A stretch of DNA of 36,426 nt from Chryseobacterium gleum (GCA_945874695.1 CAMCHP010000026.1:1-36426); one strand, 5' to 3'; counted from the first letter of the stretch, positions 1-8,050 are shown. A program made the numbers and translations. The notes: a model not told the origin generated them from the letters alone.

Positions 1-616
1 AGTGCGAATGCCGAATGCGATAATCCTCTAGCGTGAGGGTCTCTGTAGTTGGCTCATGCTCGCGACCATCGATGTTAGCACTATAACCTCCCGTTGCGTA
101 CTCATAAATGTAATCACCCAAATGCACAACCACGTCAATATCATTTCGCTCGGCCAAGTACTTGTAGCCGTTAAAATAACCGTATTCATAATTCGAACAC
201 GCCGCTACGGCCATGCGCACACGATCAAGGCTTCCTGACGCCAACGTCTTCGTTCGACCCCGCAATGAAAAATGATCCAATGCTTGAAAATCGTAATAAT
301 AAAATGTGTTCGGCTCAAGTCCCTCCACATCTACTTTAACCGTTAAATCTCTAGCAATTTCTGCAACTGCAACACCTTCTGCTACGAGCTGTGTCATACC
401 TGTATCGAGCGCCATCCGCCAATTCACCTCAATATCACCTATTGCTTCTTCTGGTGACACCCGAGTCCAGATAACTACCCGGTCAGAAAGCGGGTCTCCA
501 CTCGCAACGCCATGGTAAAAAGGATATAAATCAGCACAAGGCAACACGCGCAAATCTTGAGCGATTGCCGTCAAACTTGCCGATAAGGCAAAAAACAGCG
601 TAATAAATCGAGACAT
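1..616 (-). CDS. PhoD-like alkaline phosphatase/phosphodiesterase, N-terminal part (cut by window edge)
   Basis: The frame is open from the ATG at 614-616 to the left edge, so the C-terminal part is missing. Residues 1-20 form a signal peptide (MSRFITLFFALSASLTAIAQ). The segment HGVASGDPLSDRVVIWTRV is the signature of the PhoD N-terminal domain, and further on ACSNYEYGYFNGYKYLAE and VVVHLGDYIYEY mark the start of the metallophosphatase domain with its metal-binding Asp. Members of this family hydrolyse phosphomono- or diesters outside the cytoplasm and help acquire phosphate. An in-frame ATG at 623-625 would add three residues. No clear Shine-Dalgarno or TAnnTTTG box lies upstream. The family is confident; the exact substrate cannot be told from the part seen. 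Confidence 0.88.
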   Translation of the reverse strand, partial: MSRFITLFFALSASLTAIAQDLRVLPCADLYPFYHGVASGDPLSDRVVIWTRVSPEEAIGDIEVNWRMALDTGMTQLVAEGVAVAEIARDLTVKVDVEGLEPNTFYYYDFQALDHFSLRGRTKTLASGSLDRVRMAVAACSNYEYGYFNGYKYLAERNDIDVVVHLGDYIYEYATGGYSANIDGREHEPTTETLTLEDYRIRHSH

Positions 617-813
617 AACAGGCATTATTAAAGTGCTGAAATTTCAATCATTTAAAGAAATCACAAGAATCATATCCTGTGAAATCAATGTTAAGATTGC
701 TGCTGAATCGATTTTGCGGGTAGTTAAATACAAATCCAAGTTCCCCTCACTTGGTTCTAATCACTACCAGTCGTGCTTATTCTCGCCACTTACCTCGACC
801 ATGCCCAAACAGT

Positions 814-1944
814 CTATTGAACAACAATCCTCTTCCTTTCACGTGCCCCGTGCTCTCCAAATAACTCAAAAATGTAAACACCTGAAGTTAAAGGTAGGTC
901 TCCGAGAGCTAATTTCACTCTGAATTCACTACTCTGGTATTCAAAAACAAGTTGACCCAAAGAGTTGTGAACCCTCAAATCAAAGTTTTGATTAGATTCA
1001 ATCCAAACAAAATCACTTACCGGGTTAGGGTAAATCTTCGAAAAAGAAAGCGTTGATTCACCAACACCCATTGGGCATTCGCCCGAAATAAATGTGGTGA
1101 TCCCATTCATGTAATAGGCCACACATGAATTTATGTAGGTCACATTATCGCAGCCGCAAACCGGGTCAAAAATATCGATACAAAGCACATTGATGTCGAT
1201 CACGGCCTCATCATAACATGCACACCCACCAACACTCGAGGTTGTAATACCGTGGTAATAAAAGGCGTTACATGCGTTCATATAGGTCACGCCATCGCAC
1301 CCGCACACCGGAGCAAGAACCCCCTCACATTGAAATTGCTCGTCAATCACATTGTCATCAACACACAGCTGATTGGCACAAGCCATGTTGCACGTCTCAA
1401 ACGAGTCAAAAAAGTATGGCGCGTAATCAACCCCATCGACTACCCAGCCACAGCCACTAACGAAAGTGCAGTTACCGAATACAATCGCATACCCCATGGC
1501 CATTTCACACTCCCCGAAATCAACATTGCCTACATCCACGCAAAGCGTACCTTCGCATTGCGACGTACATAACTCCATTGATTCAAAAAAATAAGGTGAA
1601 TAATCGATGCCATTCACTTCCCAACCGCACCCTGAAATAAATGTGCAGTCTCCATTAATCAACCCAACGCCCATAGCCATATCGCAAAGGCCAAAATCAA
1701 TGCCTGATAGATCAAAACATTCTACATTTTGACCACATTCACCTATGGTGTACGACGTTACACCGCCGTAGTTTACAGCGTAACACTCATTTGAATACGT
1801 CACACCATCGCAGCCGCATACGGGGTCGTAGATGTCTAGGCAAACAACATCAGGATTAATTAGCTCAGGATCAATGCAATCAAACTGAGCATGTGCCCAT
1901 CCGCCCGTTAGGGCGATAACCAGAAAAAAGATCGATCGTAACAT
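814..1944 (-). CDS. Secreted multi-domain Kazal-type protease inhibitor with T9SS sorting domain
   Basis: This 376-residue protein has a signal peptide (about 1-20). Three Kazal-like modules carry the PVCGCDGVTY-type signature (about 23-70, 194-241 and 243-290). Between the first two lie two tandem 59-residue modules with six cysteines each (C76, 87, 100, 106, 126, 130 and C135, 146, 159, 165, 185, 189). Their C-terminal half (YFFES..LC..QC) recalls Kunitz inhibitors, but the cysteine spacing differs, so I leave that module unnamed. Residues 300-376 are a type A T9SS sorting domain (KIYPNPVSDF to the end). It probably acts at the cell surface or outside the cell against serine proteases. It is divergent from the protease-like gene at 2109. 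A GATGG-type palindrome (1897-1915) lies in the signal peptide codons and encodes LTGGW. Confidence 0.85.
   Translation of the reverse strand: MLRSIFFLVIALTGGWAHAQFDCIDPELINPDVVCLDIYDPVCGCDGVTYSNECYAVNYGGVTSYTIGECGQNVECFDLSGIDFGLCDMAMGVGLINGDCTFISGCGWEVNGIDYSPYFFESMELCTSQCEGTLCVDVGNVDFGECEMAMGYAIVFGNCTFVSGCGWVVDGVDYAPYFFDSFETCNMACANQLCVDDNVIDEQFQCEGVLAPVCGCDGVTYMNACNAFYYHGITTSSVGGCACYDEAVIDINVLCIDIFDPVCGCDNVTYINSCVAYYMNGITTFISGECPMGVGESTLSFSKIYPNPVSDFVWIESNQNFDLRVHNSLGQLVFEYQSSEFRVKLALGDLPLTSGVYIFELFGEHGARERKRIVVQ
1897..1915 (-). repeat. REP-like GATGG palindrome, copy A
   Basis: On the minus strand this reads CGCCC-TAAC-GGGCG-GATGG: perfect 5-bp arms, TAAC loop and the GATGG tail. It lies in sense orientation in the signal peptide codons of the Kazal-type gene. 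Confidence 0.7.
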
Positions 1945-1997
1945 GTCTGTGTTTTTGTGAAAGTTAAAAAAAGGTGTTCCATTTTAAAACTAAGCAA

Positions 1998-2013
1998 GCA
2001 ACCCTTCGGTTGC
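1998..2013. other. Hairpin between divergent genes
   Basis: GCAACC-CTTC-GGTTGC is a perfect 6-bp stem with a 4-base loop in the 164-bp gap between the Kazal gene and the protease-like gene. It has no T tract on either strand, so a terminator is unlikely. A role as leader structure or operator is possible but unsupported. Confidence 0.3.
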
Positions 2014-2108
2014 ATAGGGGGTATTCAATTTGCGATAACAAAGTTTTAGGATTTCAAGAATGAAAGTTGGCTGAAATTCATTATCTTTTCACCGAAGAGT
2101 ATCATTTG

Positions 2109-3683
2109 ATGAAACGTGTTCAGGCATTTTTAGCGCTTCTGGTTTTCTGCCTAACGGCAGGATGGTCGAGCTATGCCCAGGTTTCCTTGAATTCTGCACC
2201 TGTTTCTTGGACGGTCGATGCGGAGCTTTTAAGTTCTTTGCCATTTTTGGCGATGGATCCTGTGAATGTTGATCCGCTTTTAGAAGAAGATTCAGAATCG
2301 CTTTTGCAGGCGCGTTCAGAAGCGATGCGATTCGCAGTAAAACAAACCGTTAACTTGAATTTGGATAATGCTGGCCGTTGGACCAACCTGCCCAATGGCG
2401 ATCGAATATGGATGATGGGAATCCACTCCCCTGAAGCACGCTCGCTGAGCGTGACATTCTCCAATTTCAGACTTCCGAAAGGTGCTGCCCTATTCATTTA
2501 TGACCCGCTGCGCACGCAGGTTATTGGGGCATTGAATGATGCCAACAATCAAGCTTCTGGCCGACTTACTACCTCGAGCATCAACACCGACCAAATCGTC
2601 TTGGAGTATTATGAACCTTACGCTGTACGTCAGCAAGGACGACTTCATGTTGAAAGTGTTGCGCACGGGTACCGTGACCCTCATTTCACCGATGTCGGTG
2701 CGTCAGGCCTGGCTGATTGCAACCAAAACACGGCCTGCATCAACGATGCAACGCTCGTTAATGCTGCCGCTGCAGTTGTACTCATCACGGTAGATGAAGG
2801 TACGCACTGGTGCACAGGTACACTTTTGAACAACGGTAATTTCGACGGCAAGCCCTATGTTTTGGCCAATTCCAATGCGCTACTTGGCGATCCAGCATCC
2901 TGGCATTTTACGTTCAGATACCGAAGTAACCAATGCGGAGTATCAACCGCAAACACACTCAATCCAAGTATTTCAGGCGCTAAATTGTTAGCCTCCCACC
3001 CTGCAAGCACCACCGCACTCATTGAATTAAGTTCTCGACCAAACCCCACTGCCCGTGCCTTTTATGCGGGTTGGGATGCTTCAGGAGTGACTCCTCAGCA
3101 TGTCACCAGCATTCATCATCCATCAGGTCAGGCGAAAATGATCAACATGCTCGAAGTAGCACCAGCGGTGACCATTTGGAATGATGCTCCAGTATTTCGC
3201 ATCGACGGCTGGGACAGCGGAGCCACCGATGAAGGTTCAGTTGGCGCACCGCTGTTCAATGAGTACGGGCAAACCATTGGTGTAATGGTTGCTGGGTTTA
3301 GTAACTGTGAAAACGACGAACCCGACTTTTTCAGTCGCCTGCATTCTGCTTGGAGCACCTACCAACCTTACCTTGACCCCTTTGATCAGGGGTTGAATTT
3401 TTTGAACGGCACCTACCTCAGCTTTGGAGAAATTGACGACCAGCTTATCGCCGATGACATCGGTATTTTCCCCGTTCCTGCAACGGTCGCATTCAATGTT
3501 GTGAATGCGGGTGATGAAGCCATTCGCGCGGTGACCATTTACGACCTCAGTGGCCGAAAAGTGCAAACCGACCGCTACACAGGTGTTTCAATTGATATCC
3601 AAACACTGCCAATAGGCCAGTACATTGTTGAAATAGAATTAGAGACGCGCAGCATTCGTCGACCGCTTATTCGATGGGATTAA
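2109..3683 (+). CDS. Lysyl-endopeptidase-like secreted protein, catalytic triad lost, T9SS sorting domain
   Basis: The chosen start is ATG 2109 (MKRVQAFLALLVF), giving 524 residues with a signal peptide ending near SSYAQ; a start at 2067 would put 14 polar residues before it. The middle (about 195-415) follows the Bacteroidota lysyl endopeptidase-like trypsin fold: CTGTLLNN, then the segment before GDPASWHFTFRY, ALIELSSRP, FYAGWDASG and GSVGAPLF. The three catalytic positions are replaced: the His of the usual LTANHC segment is Asn256, the Asp of the usual DFALLEL is Thr301, and the Ser of GxSGSP is Val378. The protein is therefore probably not a peptidase and may act as a binding protein. 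A T9SS domain closes it (about 450-524). A GATGG-type palindrome (2147-2165) lies in the signal peptide codons. The stop TAA overlaps the convergent gene's stop in TTAA. Confidence 0.82.
   Translation: MKRVQAFLALLVFCLTAGWSSYAQVSLNSAPVSWTVDAELLSSLPFLAMDPVNVDPLLEEDSESLLQARSEAMRFAVKQTVNLNLDNAGRWTNLPNGDRIWMMGIHSPEARSLSVTFSNFRLPKGAALFIYDPLRTQVIGALNDANNQASGRLTTSSINTDQIVLEYYEPYAVRQQGRLHVESVAHGYRDPHFTDVGASGLADCNQNTACINDATLVNAAAAVVLITVDEGTHWCTGTLLNNGNFDGKPYVLANSNALLGDPASWHFTFRYRSNQCGVSTANTLNPSISGAKLLASHPASTTALIELSSRPNPTARAFYAGWDASGVTPQHVTSIHHPSGQAKMINMLEVAPAVTIWNDAPVFRIDGWDSGATDEGSVGAPLFNEYGQTIGVMVAGFSNCENDEPDFFSRLHSAWSTYQPYLDPFDQGLNFLNGTYLSFGEIDDQLIADDIGIFPVPATVAFNVVNAGDEAIRAVTIYDLSGRKVQTDRYTGVSIDIQTLPIGQYIVEIELETRSIRRPLIRWD
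2147..2165 (+). repeat. REP-like GATGG palindrome, copy B
   Basis: CTGCC-TAAC-GGCAG-GATGG with perfect 5-bp arms, in the signal peptide codons of the protease-like gene, read as LTAGW. It lies about 230 bp from copy A in the divergent neighbour, also in a signal peptide and in the same reading frame. Confidence 0.75.
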
Positions 3684-4552
3684 AGCGCGCGTTCTACGGG
3701 AGCTTCAAGGCGAGAATTGTGCGGCTCTCCCTTCTCAAGCAATGCTAACGTAGCGCCCACGGTGCATGTGATCGGTGCAAAAATGGTGCCCACATAGGTC
3801 CCGAAAATCGGAATGATCAACCACATTGCAAAGAAGGTGCCATTGGCTAATGCAATGCCCCTGTTTCGGCGCACTAAAGCAAGGCCCTGACGAAATGTCA
3901 AACGGTGACGCTCACCAGTATAATCGATCGTAGAGAATCCATAAAAATATGCGCCAACAAAGAAAATCACTAGGCTAATCAAAGGCGTCGAGAGCACCGA
4001 TGCCGGCGGAAATAAAAGGGTTAAAAAGAAGTTAAAGACCAAGAGGCCGATAGTGATCGAGAGCTCAACAAAAGCATTGCGCACCGCGATAAGGGTACCA
4101 CGAAAAACATCCTTTAGCAGCTGCAACCACGAAAAAGGGAAGTGCCTACCGGTTACAATGGACTCTGTTCGCTCAGCGATGATTGACATCACAGGCGACA
4201 TTACTATTAAGATGAAATACTTGTTGATCTTGTAGTAAATGAGCATCAACGAAATCCAAACAACAGCATGGATCACATAGCGGCCAATTTCGCGAAAAAT
4301 GGCCTTCACTTGGTCGAAGCCCCCATCCCCCGGCAGGGGATCTAATCCAAAAGTAGAATTGACCCACGGCGTAATGCTATCGACAATGAAGTCAATGCTG
4401 TACACCGCCCCTAAGCTGAACAAGACAATAAACGCGAGCGGATAAAGGTAAAAATGCCCCATGCGATGCTTCATGATAAAGCCGAAACTCCTCATGTACG
4501 AGCGCATGCCCAAGTTAAAATCCTTTGAAAAGGTAGATTGAGGAGTTTTCAT
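3680..4552 (-). CDS. EI24/CysZ-like integral membrane protein
   Basis: This 290-residue protein has hydrophobic segments near 35-57, 92-118, 163-185, 188-207 and 238-270. The stretch from DYTGERHRLTF through LVRRNRGIALANG to IIPIFG matches the conserved C-terminal part of the EI24 domain family, which includes the sulfate permease CysZ. No cysteine-synthesis gene lies nearby, so sulfate transport is only one option. It follows the 125-residue membrane protein with a 4-bp ATGA overlap (4549-4552), so the two are surely co-translated. Its stop TAA shares TTAA (3680-3683) with the convergent secreted protein. The codons for DPLPGDGG overlap a weak candidate of the GATGG palindrome family. Confidence 0.75.
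   Translation of the reverse strand: MKTPQSTFSKDFNLGMRSYMRSFGFIMKHRMGHFYLYPLAFIVLFSLGAVYSIDFIVDSITPWVNSTFGLDPLPGDGGFDQVKAIFREIGRYVIHAVVWISLMLIYYKINKYFILIVMSPVMSIIAERTESIVTGRHFPFSWLQLLKDVFRGTLIAVRNAFVELSITIGLLVFNFFLTLLFPPASVLSTPLISLVIFFVGAYFYGFSTIDYTGERHRLTFRQGLALVRRNRGIALANGTFFAMWLIIPIFGTYVGTIFAPITCTVGATLALLEKGEPHNSRLEAPVERAL
4323..4339 (-). repeat. Possible degenerate REP-like palindrome (copy C)
   Basis: The minus strand reads CCCC-TGCC-GGGG-GATGG. The arms are only 4 bp and the loop is not TAAC, so this may be chance in the EI24 gene. It is kept as a borderline member because the GATGG tail directly follows the stem, as in the other copies. Confidence 0.3.
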
Positions 4553-4926
4553 GACGTGTAATTGTGCTCAATGCGGTCATCGTCTTCACGCCAAATCTGA
4601 AAAATCCAGTACAAAAGACAGCCCAAGGGCCCCATGAGTAGAGAAAACAGCGCCCAAAATAAGCGCTGGCTGCTATCTAAACGAGGATTATTGATGATAT
4701 GCACCAGGTAATACACCGTCATCGCTAGCGATGTGAGCGCGAAAAGCACAAGCAAGAACATGGCGTAACCTAAGTTCAAGAGGGTAAGGTTCGGCGCTTT
4801 GCCATCACCTTGCAAGGGTTCTGGATTGTACAAACCGCCAAACATGGCAATCAGGAACAGCACAAACAGCACCAAGGGTAACATGGTGAGCAAGCCTGCT
4901 GATAATTTTCCGAGTGGGGTATTCAC
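4549..4926 (-). CDS. Small membrane protein, PLDc_N-like C-terminus
   Basis: The start is GTG 4926; the 125 residues have hydrophobic helices at about 13-30, 48-76 and 88-112. The last part (YYLVHIINNPRLDSSQRLFW then GPLGCLLYWIF) resembles the short PLDc_N membrane domain found at the N-terminus of cardiolipin synthases and in many small stand-alone proteins; no phospholipase domain follows. The function is unknown. It is the first gene of a two-gene unit with the EI24-like gene (ATGA overlap). A TAACTTTG box ends only four bases before the GTG, so the mRNA is probably leaderless or the true start is downstream (Met15). Confidence 0.65.
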   Translation of the reverse strand: MNTPLGKLSAGLLTMLPLVLFVLFLIAMFGGLYNPEPLQGDGKAPNLTLLNLGYAMFLLVLFALTSLAMTVYYLVHIINNPRLDSSQRLFWALFSLLMGPLGCLLYWIFQIWREDDDRIEHNYTS

Positions 4927-4930
4927 GTAA

Positions 4931-4938
4931 CAAAGTTA
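4931..4938 (-). promoter_or_regulatory. -7 promoter box TAACTTTG for the 4926 gene
   Basis: The minus strand reads TAACTTTG, a full match to the Bacteroidota TAnnTTTG box. It overlaps a short palindrome GTAAC-AAA-GTTAC (4927-4939) that could be an operator. The gap to the GTG start is four bases. Confidence 0.55.
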
Positions 4939-5057
4939 CAACGACCATGTGAAGAGAAGATGGCAAAATGTGACCATCGGTCGAATTGACGTTGCAGTGT
5001 TCATTGTTCGTTGCCATTAGGTGTTCAAAGCAGCCAAAATCGTAGTTCATTGCAGCC

Positions 5058-6404
5058 ATGAAAATTCACCTGATAGCCATTGGCGGCAGCGCAATGCACA
5101 ATTTAGCGCTGGCCCTGCACCACGCACAGCATGAAGTGAGTGGTTCTGACGATGAAATATTTGAGCCTTCACGCAGCCGACTGGCCGCTCAAGGCTTGCT
5201 ACCTGCCCAGGTGGGTTGGTTTCCAGAAAAGATTCATGCCGGGCTTGACTGCATTATTTTGGGTATGCATGCCCACGCAGACAATTCAGAGTTAGCGAAA
5301 GCGCGCACGCTGGGCATTCCGGTGTATTCATACCCCGCGTTTTTGTACGAACAAACGAAAACCAAGCAGCGCATTGTTGTTGGTGGAAGTCATGGCAAAA
5401 CAACTACCACATCCATGATCATGCACGTGCTTAAATACCATGGTCAAAAGTTCGATTATTTAGTTGGCGCATTGATTGAAGGCTTCGAGCGCAGCGTGCT
5501 GGTTGAAGCCGAGCATGATATTGCACTTTTCGAAGGCGATGAGTACCTTGCATCGACCCTCGACCCGCGCCCGAAATTCCACCTTTACAAACCGCACATT
5601 GCCGTGATCACGGGCATTGCCTGGGATCACATGAATGTATTCCCGACCTTCGCCAATTACCTCGCGCAATTTTCGATTTTCATTGACAGCATCGAAGGAG
5701 GGGGCATACTCATTTACAGCAGCGAAGATCATGAAGTAGCGCAACTCGTGCAACGCCATCCCCGCGCGACTTCTGGCGAATTGCAATGTTTGCCTTACAG
5801 CACACCGCCTTATCACATCGAAGCCGGACAAACTTCTGTTTTGGTGAACGACAAGCCCGTTCCATTGCGCGTATTCGGGCAGCATAACTTACAAAACATG
5901 GAGGGTGCGCGCTTGGTGTGCAAAGCACTGGGAATCGATACTGACGCATTCTATGAGGCTATTCAAGATTTCACAGGGGCATCTCGCCGTTTGGAGAAGC
6001 TGCATGAAACCTCTGATTTTACGGTATACCGCGACTTCGCCCATGCGCCAAGCAAGCTGAAAGCAACAACACGTGCTGTGAAAGAGCAGCACCCCGACCG
6101 AAAACTAATCGCCTTCATGGAACTGCATACTTACAGCAGCTTGAATAAAGATTTTCTCGGCCAGTATCAAGGAGCCATGAACGATGCCGACCTCGCCTGT
6201 GTGTACTTCGCACCCGAGGTTGTTGCGCATAAACGATTGCCTGCGATCAGCGTTGCCGACGTTAAGACCGCCTTTGGCCGCCCCGACTTAACGGTGTTCA
6301 CCAACAATGGTGACCTCCAAACCTACTTGAGCAGCCTCGATAAACACAACGCGGTGTTGCTACTAATGAGTTCAGGCAATTGGGGTGGTGGTATTCAATG
6401 GTAG
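5058..6404 (+). CDS. mpl: UDP-N-acetylmuramate:L-alanyl-gamma-D-glutamyl-meso-diaminopimelate ligase (Mpl)
   Basis: This 448-residue cytoplasmic Mur ligase has an N-terminal Rossmann part (IHLIAIGGSAMHNLA, 3-17; GSDD, 29-32), the ATP-binding loop GSHGKTTTTS (110-119), the central motif EGDEY (about 159-163), and a C-terminal domain with YRDFAHAPSKL. It joins recycled murein tripeptide to UDP-MurNAc. The length and the start GGSAMHNLA (in place of the GIGGxGMS of MurC) favour Mpl over MurC. It stands alone, divergent from the small membrane gene at 4926 and convergent with the ZIP gene (7-bp gap). No TAnnTTTG box is visible upstream. Confidence 0.88.
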   Translation: MKIHLIAIGGSAMHNLALALHHAQHEVSGSDDEIFEPSRSRLAAQGLLPAQVGWFPEKIHAGLDCIILGMHAHADNSELAKARTLGIPVYSYPAFLYEQTKTKQRIVVGGSHGKTTTTSMIMHVLKYHGQKFDYLVGALIEGFERSVLVEAEHDIALFEGDEYLASTLDPRPKFHLYKPHIAVITGIAWDHMNVFPTFANYLAQFSIFIDSIEGGGILIYSSEDHEVAQLVQRHPRATSGELQCLPYSTPPYHIEAGQTSVLVNDKPVPLRVFGQHNLQNMEGARLVCKALGIDTDAFYEAIQDFTGASRRLEKLHETSDFTVYRDFAHAPSKLKATTRAVKEQHPDRKLIAFMELHTYSSLNKDFLGQYQGAMNDADLACVYFAPEVVAHKRLPAISVADVKTAFGRPDLTVFTNNGDLQTYLSSLDKHNAVLLLMSSGNWGGGIQW

Positions 6405-6411
6405 GCACTGC

Positions 6412-7233
6412 TTAGCCCAAGCCTACGTCGAGCATCATCATGACTACAAAACCACCTATGAAACCCAAGGTGGCAATGTCGGTATAACTGTCGCGTTGCG
6501 TTTCAGGAATTACCTCTTCGACCACCACGTAGATCATTGCGCCTGCTGCGAAAGCCAAGGCATAAGGTAAAATCGGTTCAATTTGCAGCACAAGTAAAGC
6601 CCCGACAACCCCAGCAACGGGTTCTACAATGGCCGACAATTGCCCATACCAAAAGGCGCGAAACCGAGACACGCCCTGACGGCGCAGTGGCATGCTCACG
6701 GCAATACCTTCAGGGAAATTCTGAATACCGATGCCAATCGCCAAAGCGACAGCACCCGCAATACTTGCCCCTTCAATGCCCGCAGCTGCCCCGCCAAACA
6801 GCACCCCAACGGCCAAACCTTCAGGAATGTTGTGCATGGTTATGGCCAGCACCAGCAAGGTCGTTTTATGCCAATTGGTCTTCACCCCTTCAGCTTCCTC
6901 GGCTTTGAAATTGATGTGCAAGTGCGGCAAAAACTTATCGAGTGCGTACAGAAACAAAGCACCGATTACAAAGCCAGTTGCCGCGGGTACAGCCTTCATC
7001 AACCCTTCACCATCAGACATTTCAATGGCTGGAGCCAAAAGCGACCAAAAACTGGCCGCCACCATTACCCCACCAGTAAAGCCCAACATGCCATCCAAAG
7101 CACGCCGCGAAAGTCCTTTAAAAAAGAAGACAATTGAAGCCCCTGCCGCTGTTAAAAACCAAGTAAAGGTTGTCGCAATCAGCGCGCTCATTACAGGATG
7201 CAGGCTCTGGAGGTAGTTTACAATCTGTTCCAT
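6412..7233 (-). CDS. ZIP family divalent metal transporter
   Basis: This 273-residue inner-membrane protein has about eight hydrophobic segments. The two ZIP signature helices are present: MHNIPEGLAVG (HNIPEG 134-139) and QNFPEGIAVSMP (171-180); Glu204 follows in SAIVEP. A histidine-containing cytoplasmic loop (PHLHINF..HK, 103-122) lies between helices 3 and 4, as in ZIP proteins. It imports Zn, Mn or Fe; which one cannot be told. The start codon overlaps the stop of the upstream DtxR-type regulator by one base (TGATG), so regulator and transporter form one translationally coupled unit. Confidence 0.88.
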   Translation of the reverse strand: MEQIVNYLQSLHPVMSALIATTFTWFLTAAGASIVFFFKGLSRRALDGMLGFTGGVMVAASFWSLLAPAIEMSDGEGLMKAVPAATGFVIGALFLYALDKFLPHLHINFKAEEAEGVKTNWHKTTLLVLAITMHNIPEGLAVGVLFGGAAAGIEGASIAGAVALAIGIGIQNFPEGIAVSMPLRRQGVSRFRAFWYGQLSAIVEPVAGVVGALLVLQIEPILPYALAFAAGAMIYVVVEEVIPETQRDSYTDIATLGFIGGFVVMMMLDVGLG

Positions 7234-7895
7234 CAGTCGACTTTTCTAACGAGTAAATTCTTTGCCGCGATTTGTGAAATTTGCCGCTCACCTTGTGCAC
7301 TTTCTACACGCAATGATTGATCAAAAGGCAAGCGATCAAGCACCTTCAGGCGAGCCCCCAACGACAGCTTTACTGAATCGAGGTACTGCAGAAAGGCAGC
7401 CGAAGAATCATTTACACCAACGAATACACCCGACTCACCATTCTCAAGCCCATCAAGGGCTACGCGGGTGTGTAAATCCTGCCAATTCCCATCAGCGTCG
7501 GGAATTGGATCACCGTGCGGATCAAGCTTTGGCGAACCCAAAAAACGATCAAGCCGATCGGTGAGCTCAGGCGATTGAACGTGCTCCAATTCTTCGGCAA
7601 TTGCATGCACCTCATCCCATTTGAATCCGAGTTTATCGACTAAAAACACCTCCCAAAGTCGATGCCTTCTTACAATGGCTACAGCCATTCGACGCCCCTC
7701 TTCGGTCAAGTTCGCACCTTGATACTTCTTGTATGAAATTAAACCGCGTTGCTTGAGCTTCTTCAGCATATCAGTTACTGACGGGGCCTGCGTCTCTAGT
7801 CGTTCTGCAATTGCGTTCGTGCTTACGCCCTTATCACTGATGAGCTCTAAGGCATAAATGCACTTCAGATAATTCTCTACGGTTTGGCTCGCCAT
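7233..7895 (-). CDS. DtxR/MntR family metal-dependent transcriptional repressor
   Basis: The 220-residue protein has an N-terminal winged helix (about 1-65; VENYLKCIYAL, then STNAIAERLETQAPSVTDMLKKL as recognition part). A dimerisation and metal-binding domain follows (RRHRLWEVFL, His78; AEELEHVQSPEL, Glu101, Glu104, His105), then a C-terminal FeoA/SH3-like domain (about 150-220). Glu101 at the position of the DtxR cysteine is MntR-like, but Asn8 and Lys11 stand where MntR has Asp8 and Glu11, so the metal site is not canonical. It sits directly before, and is coupled to, the ZIP transporter. The likely role is to repress this operon when Mn or Fe is sufficient. A TACCTTTG box lies 16 bases upstream of the start. 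Confidence 0.88.
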   Translation of the reverse strand: MASQTVENYLKCIYALELISDKGVSTNAIAERLETQAPSVTDMLKKLKQRGLISYKKYQGANLTEEGRRMAVAIVRRHRLWEVFLVDKLGFKWDEVHAIAEELEHVQSPELTDRLDRFLGSPKLDPHGDPIPDADGNWQDLHTRVALDGLENGESGVFVGVNDSSAAFLQYLDSVKLSLGARLKVLDRLPFDQSLRVESAQGERQISQIAAKNLLVRKVD

Positions 7896-7911
7896 GCAAG
7901 TAGTGTATGGA

Positions 7912-7919
7912 CAAAGGTA
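7912..7919 (-). promoter_or_regulatory. -7 promoter box TACCTTTG for the DtxR-ZIP operon
   Basis: The minus strand reads TACCTTTG, a full TAnnTTTG match, 16 bases before the ATG. No TTG is seen at the -33 position, which fits a regulated or weak promoter. Confidence 0.55.
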
Positions 7920-8014
7920 ATATTTTTGCCGATTGAATAAGATTTTTACATTTATCTAAATTTAACGAGCACATTGCGGTTTCTCGAGCATTTCGAACAT
8001 AATTCATGAATGCA

Positions 8015-8045
8015 TTGGCAGCACGGCGATGATTTCATACCTTCG
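8015..8045 (+). promoter_or_regulatory. Probable promoter of the SixA-like gene
   Basis: TTG (8015-8017), 20 bases, then TACCTTCG (8038-8045), one mismatch from TAnnTTTG. The box ends five bases before the ATG, so a nearly leaderless transcript is expected. Confidence 0.4.
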
Positions 8046-8050
8046 AATCG

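Noticed and set aside
626-813. Small plus-strand gene between the phosphatase and the Kazal gene
   Set aside because: The frame runs on into the Kazal gene's 3' end, has no start signal and no recognisable protein features.
1252-1572. Plus-strand frames inside the Kazal gene
   Set aside because: They are opposite-strand shadows of the cysteine-rich repeats, without start signals or domains.
2067-2108. N-terminal extension of the protease-like protein
   Set aside because: The 14 residues before MKRVQAF are polar and would precede a complete signal peptide.
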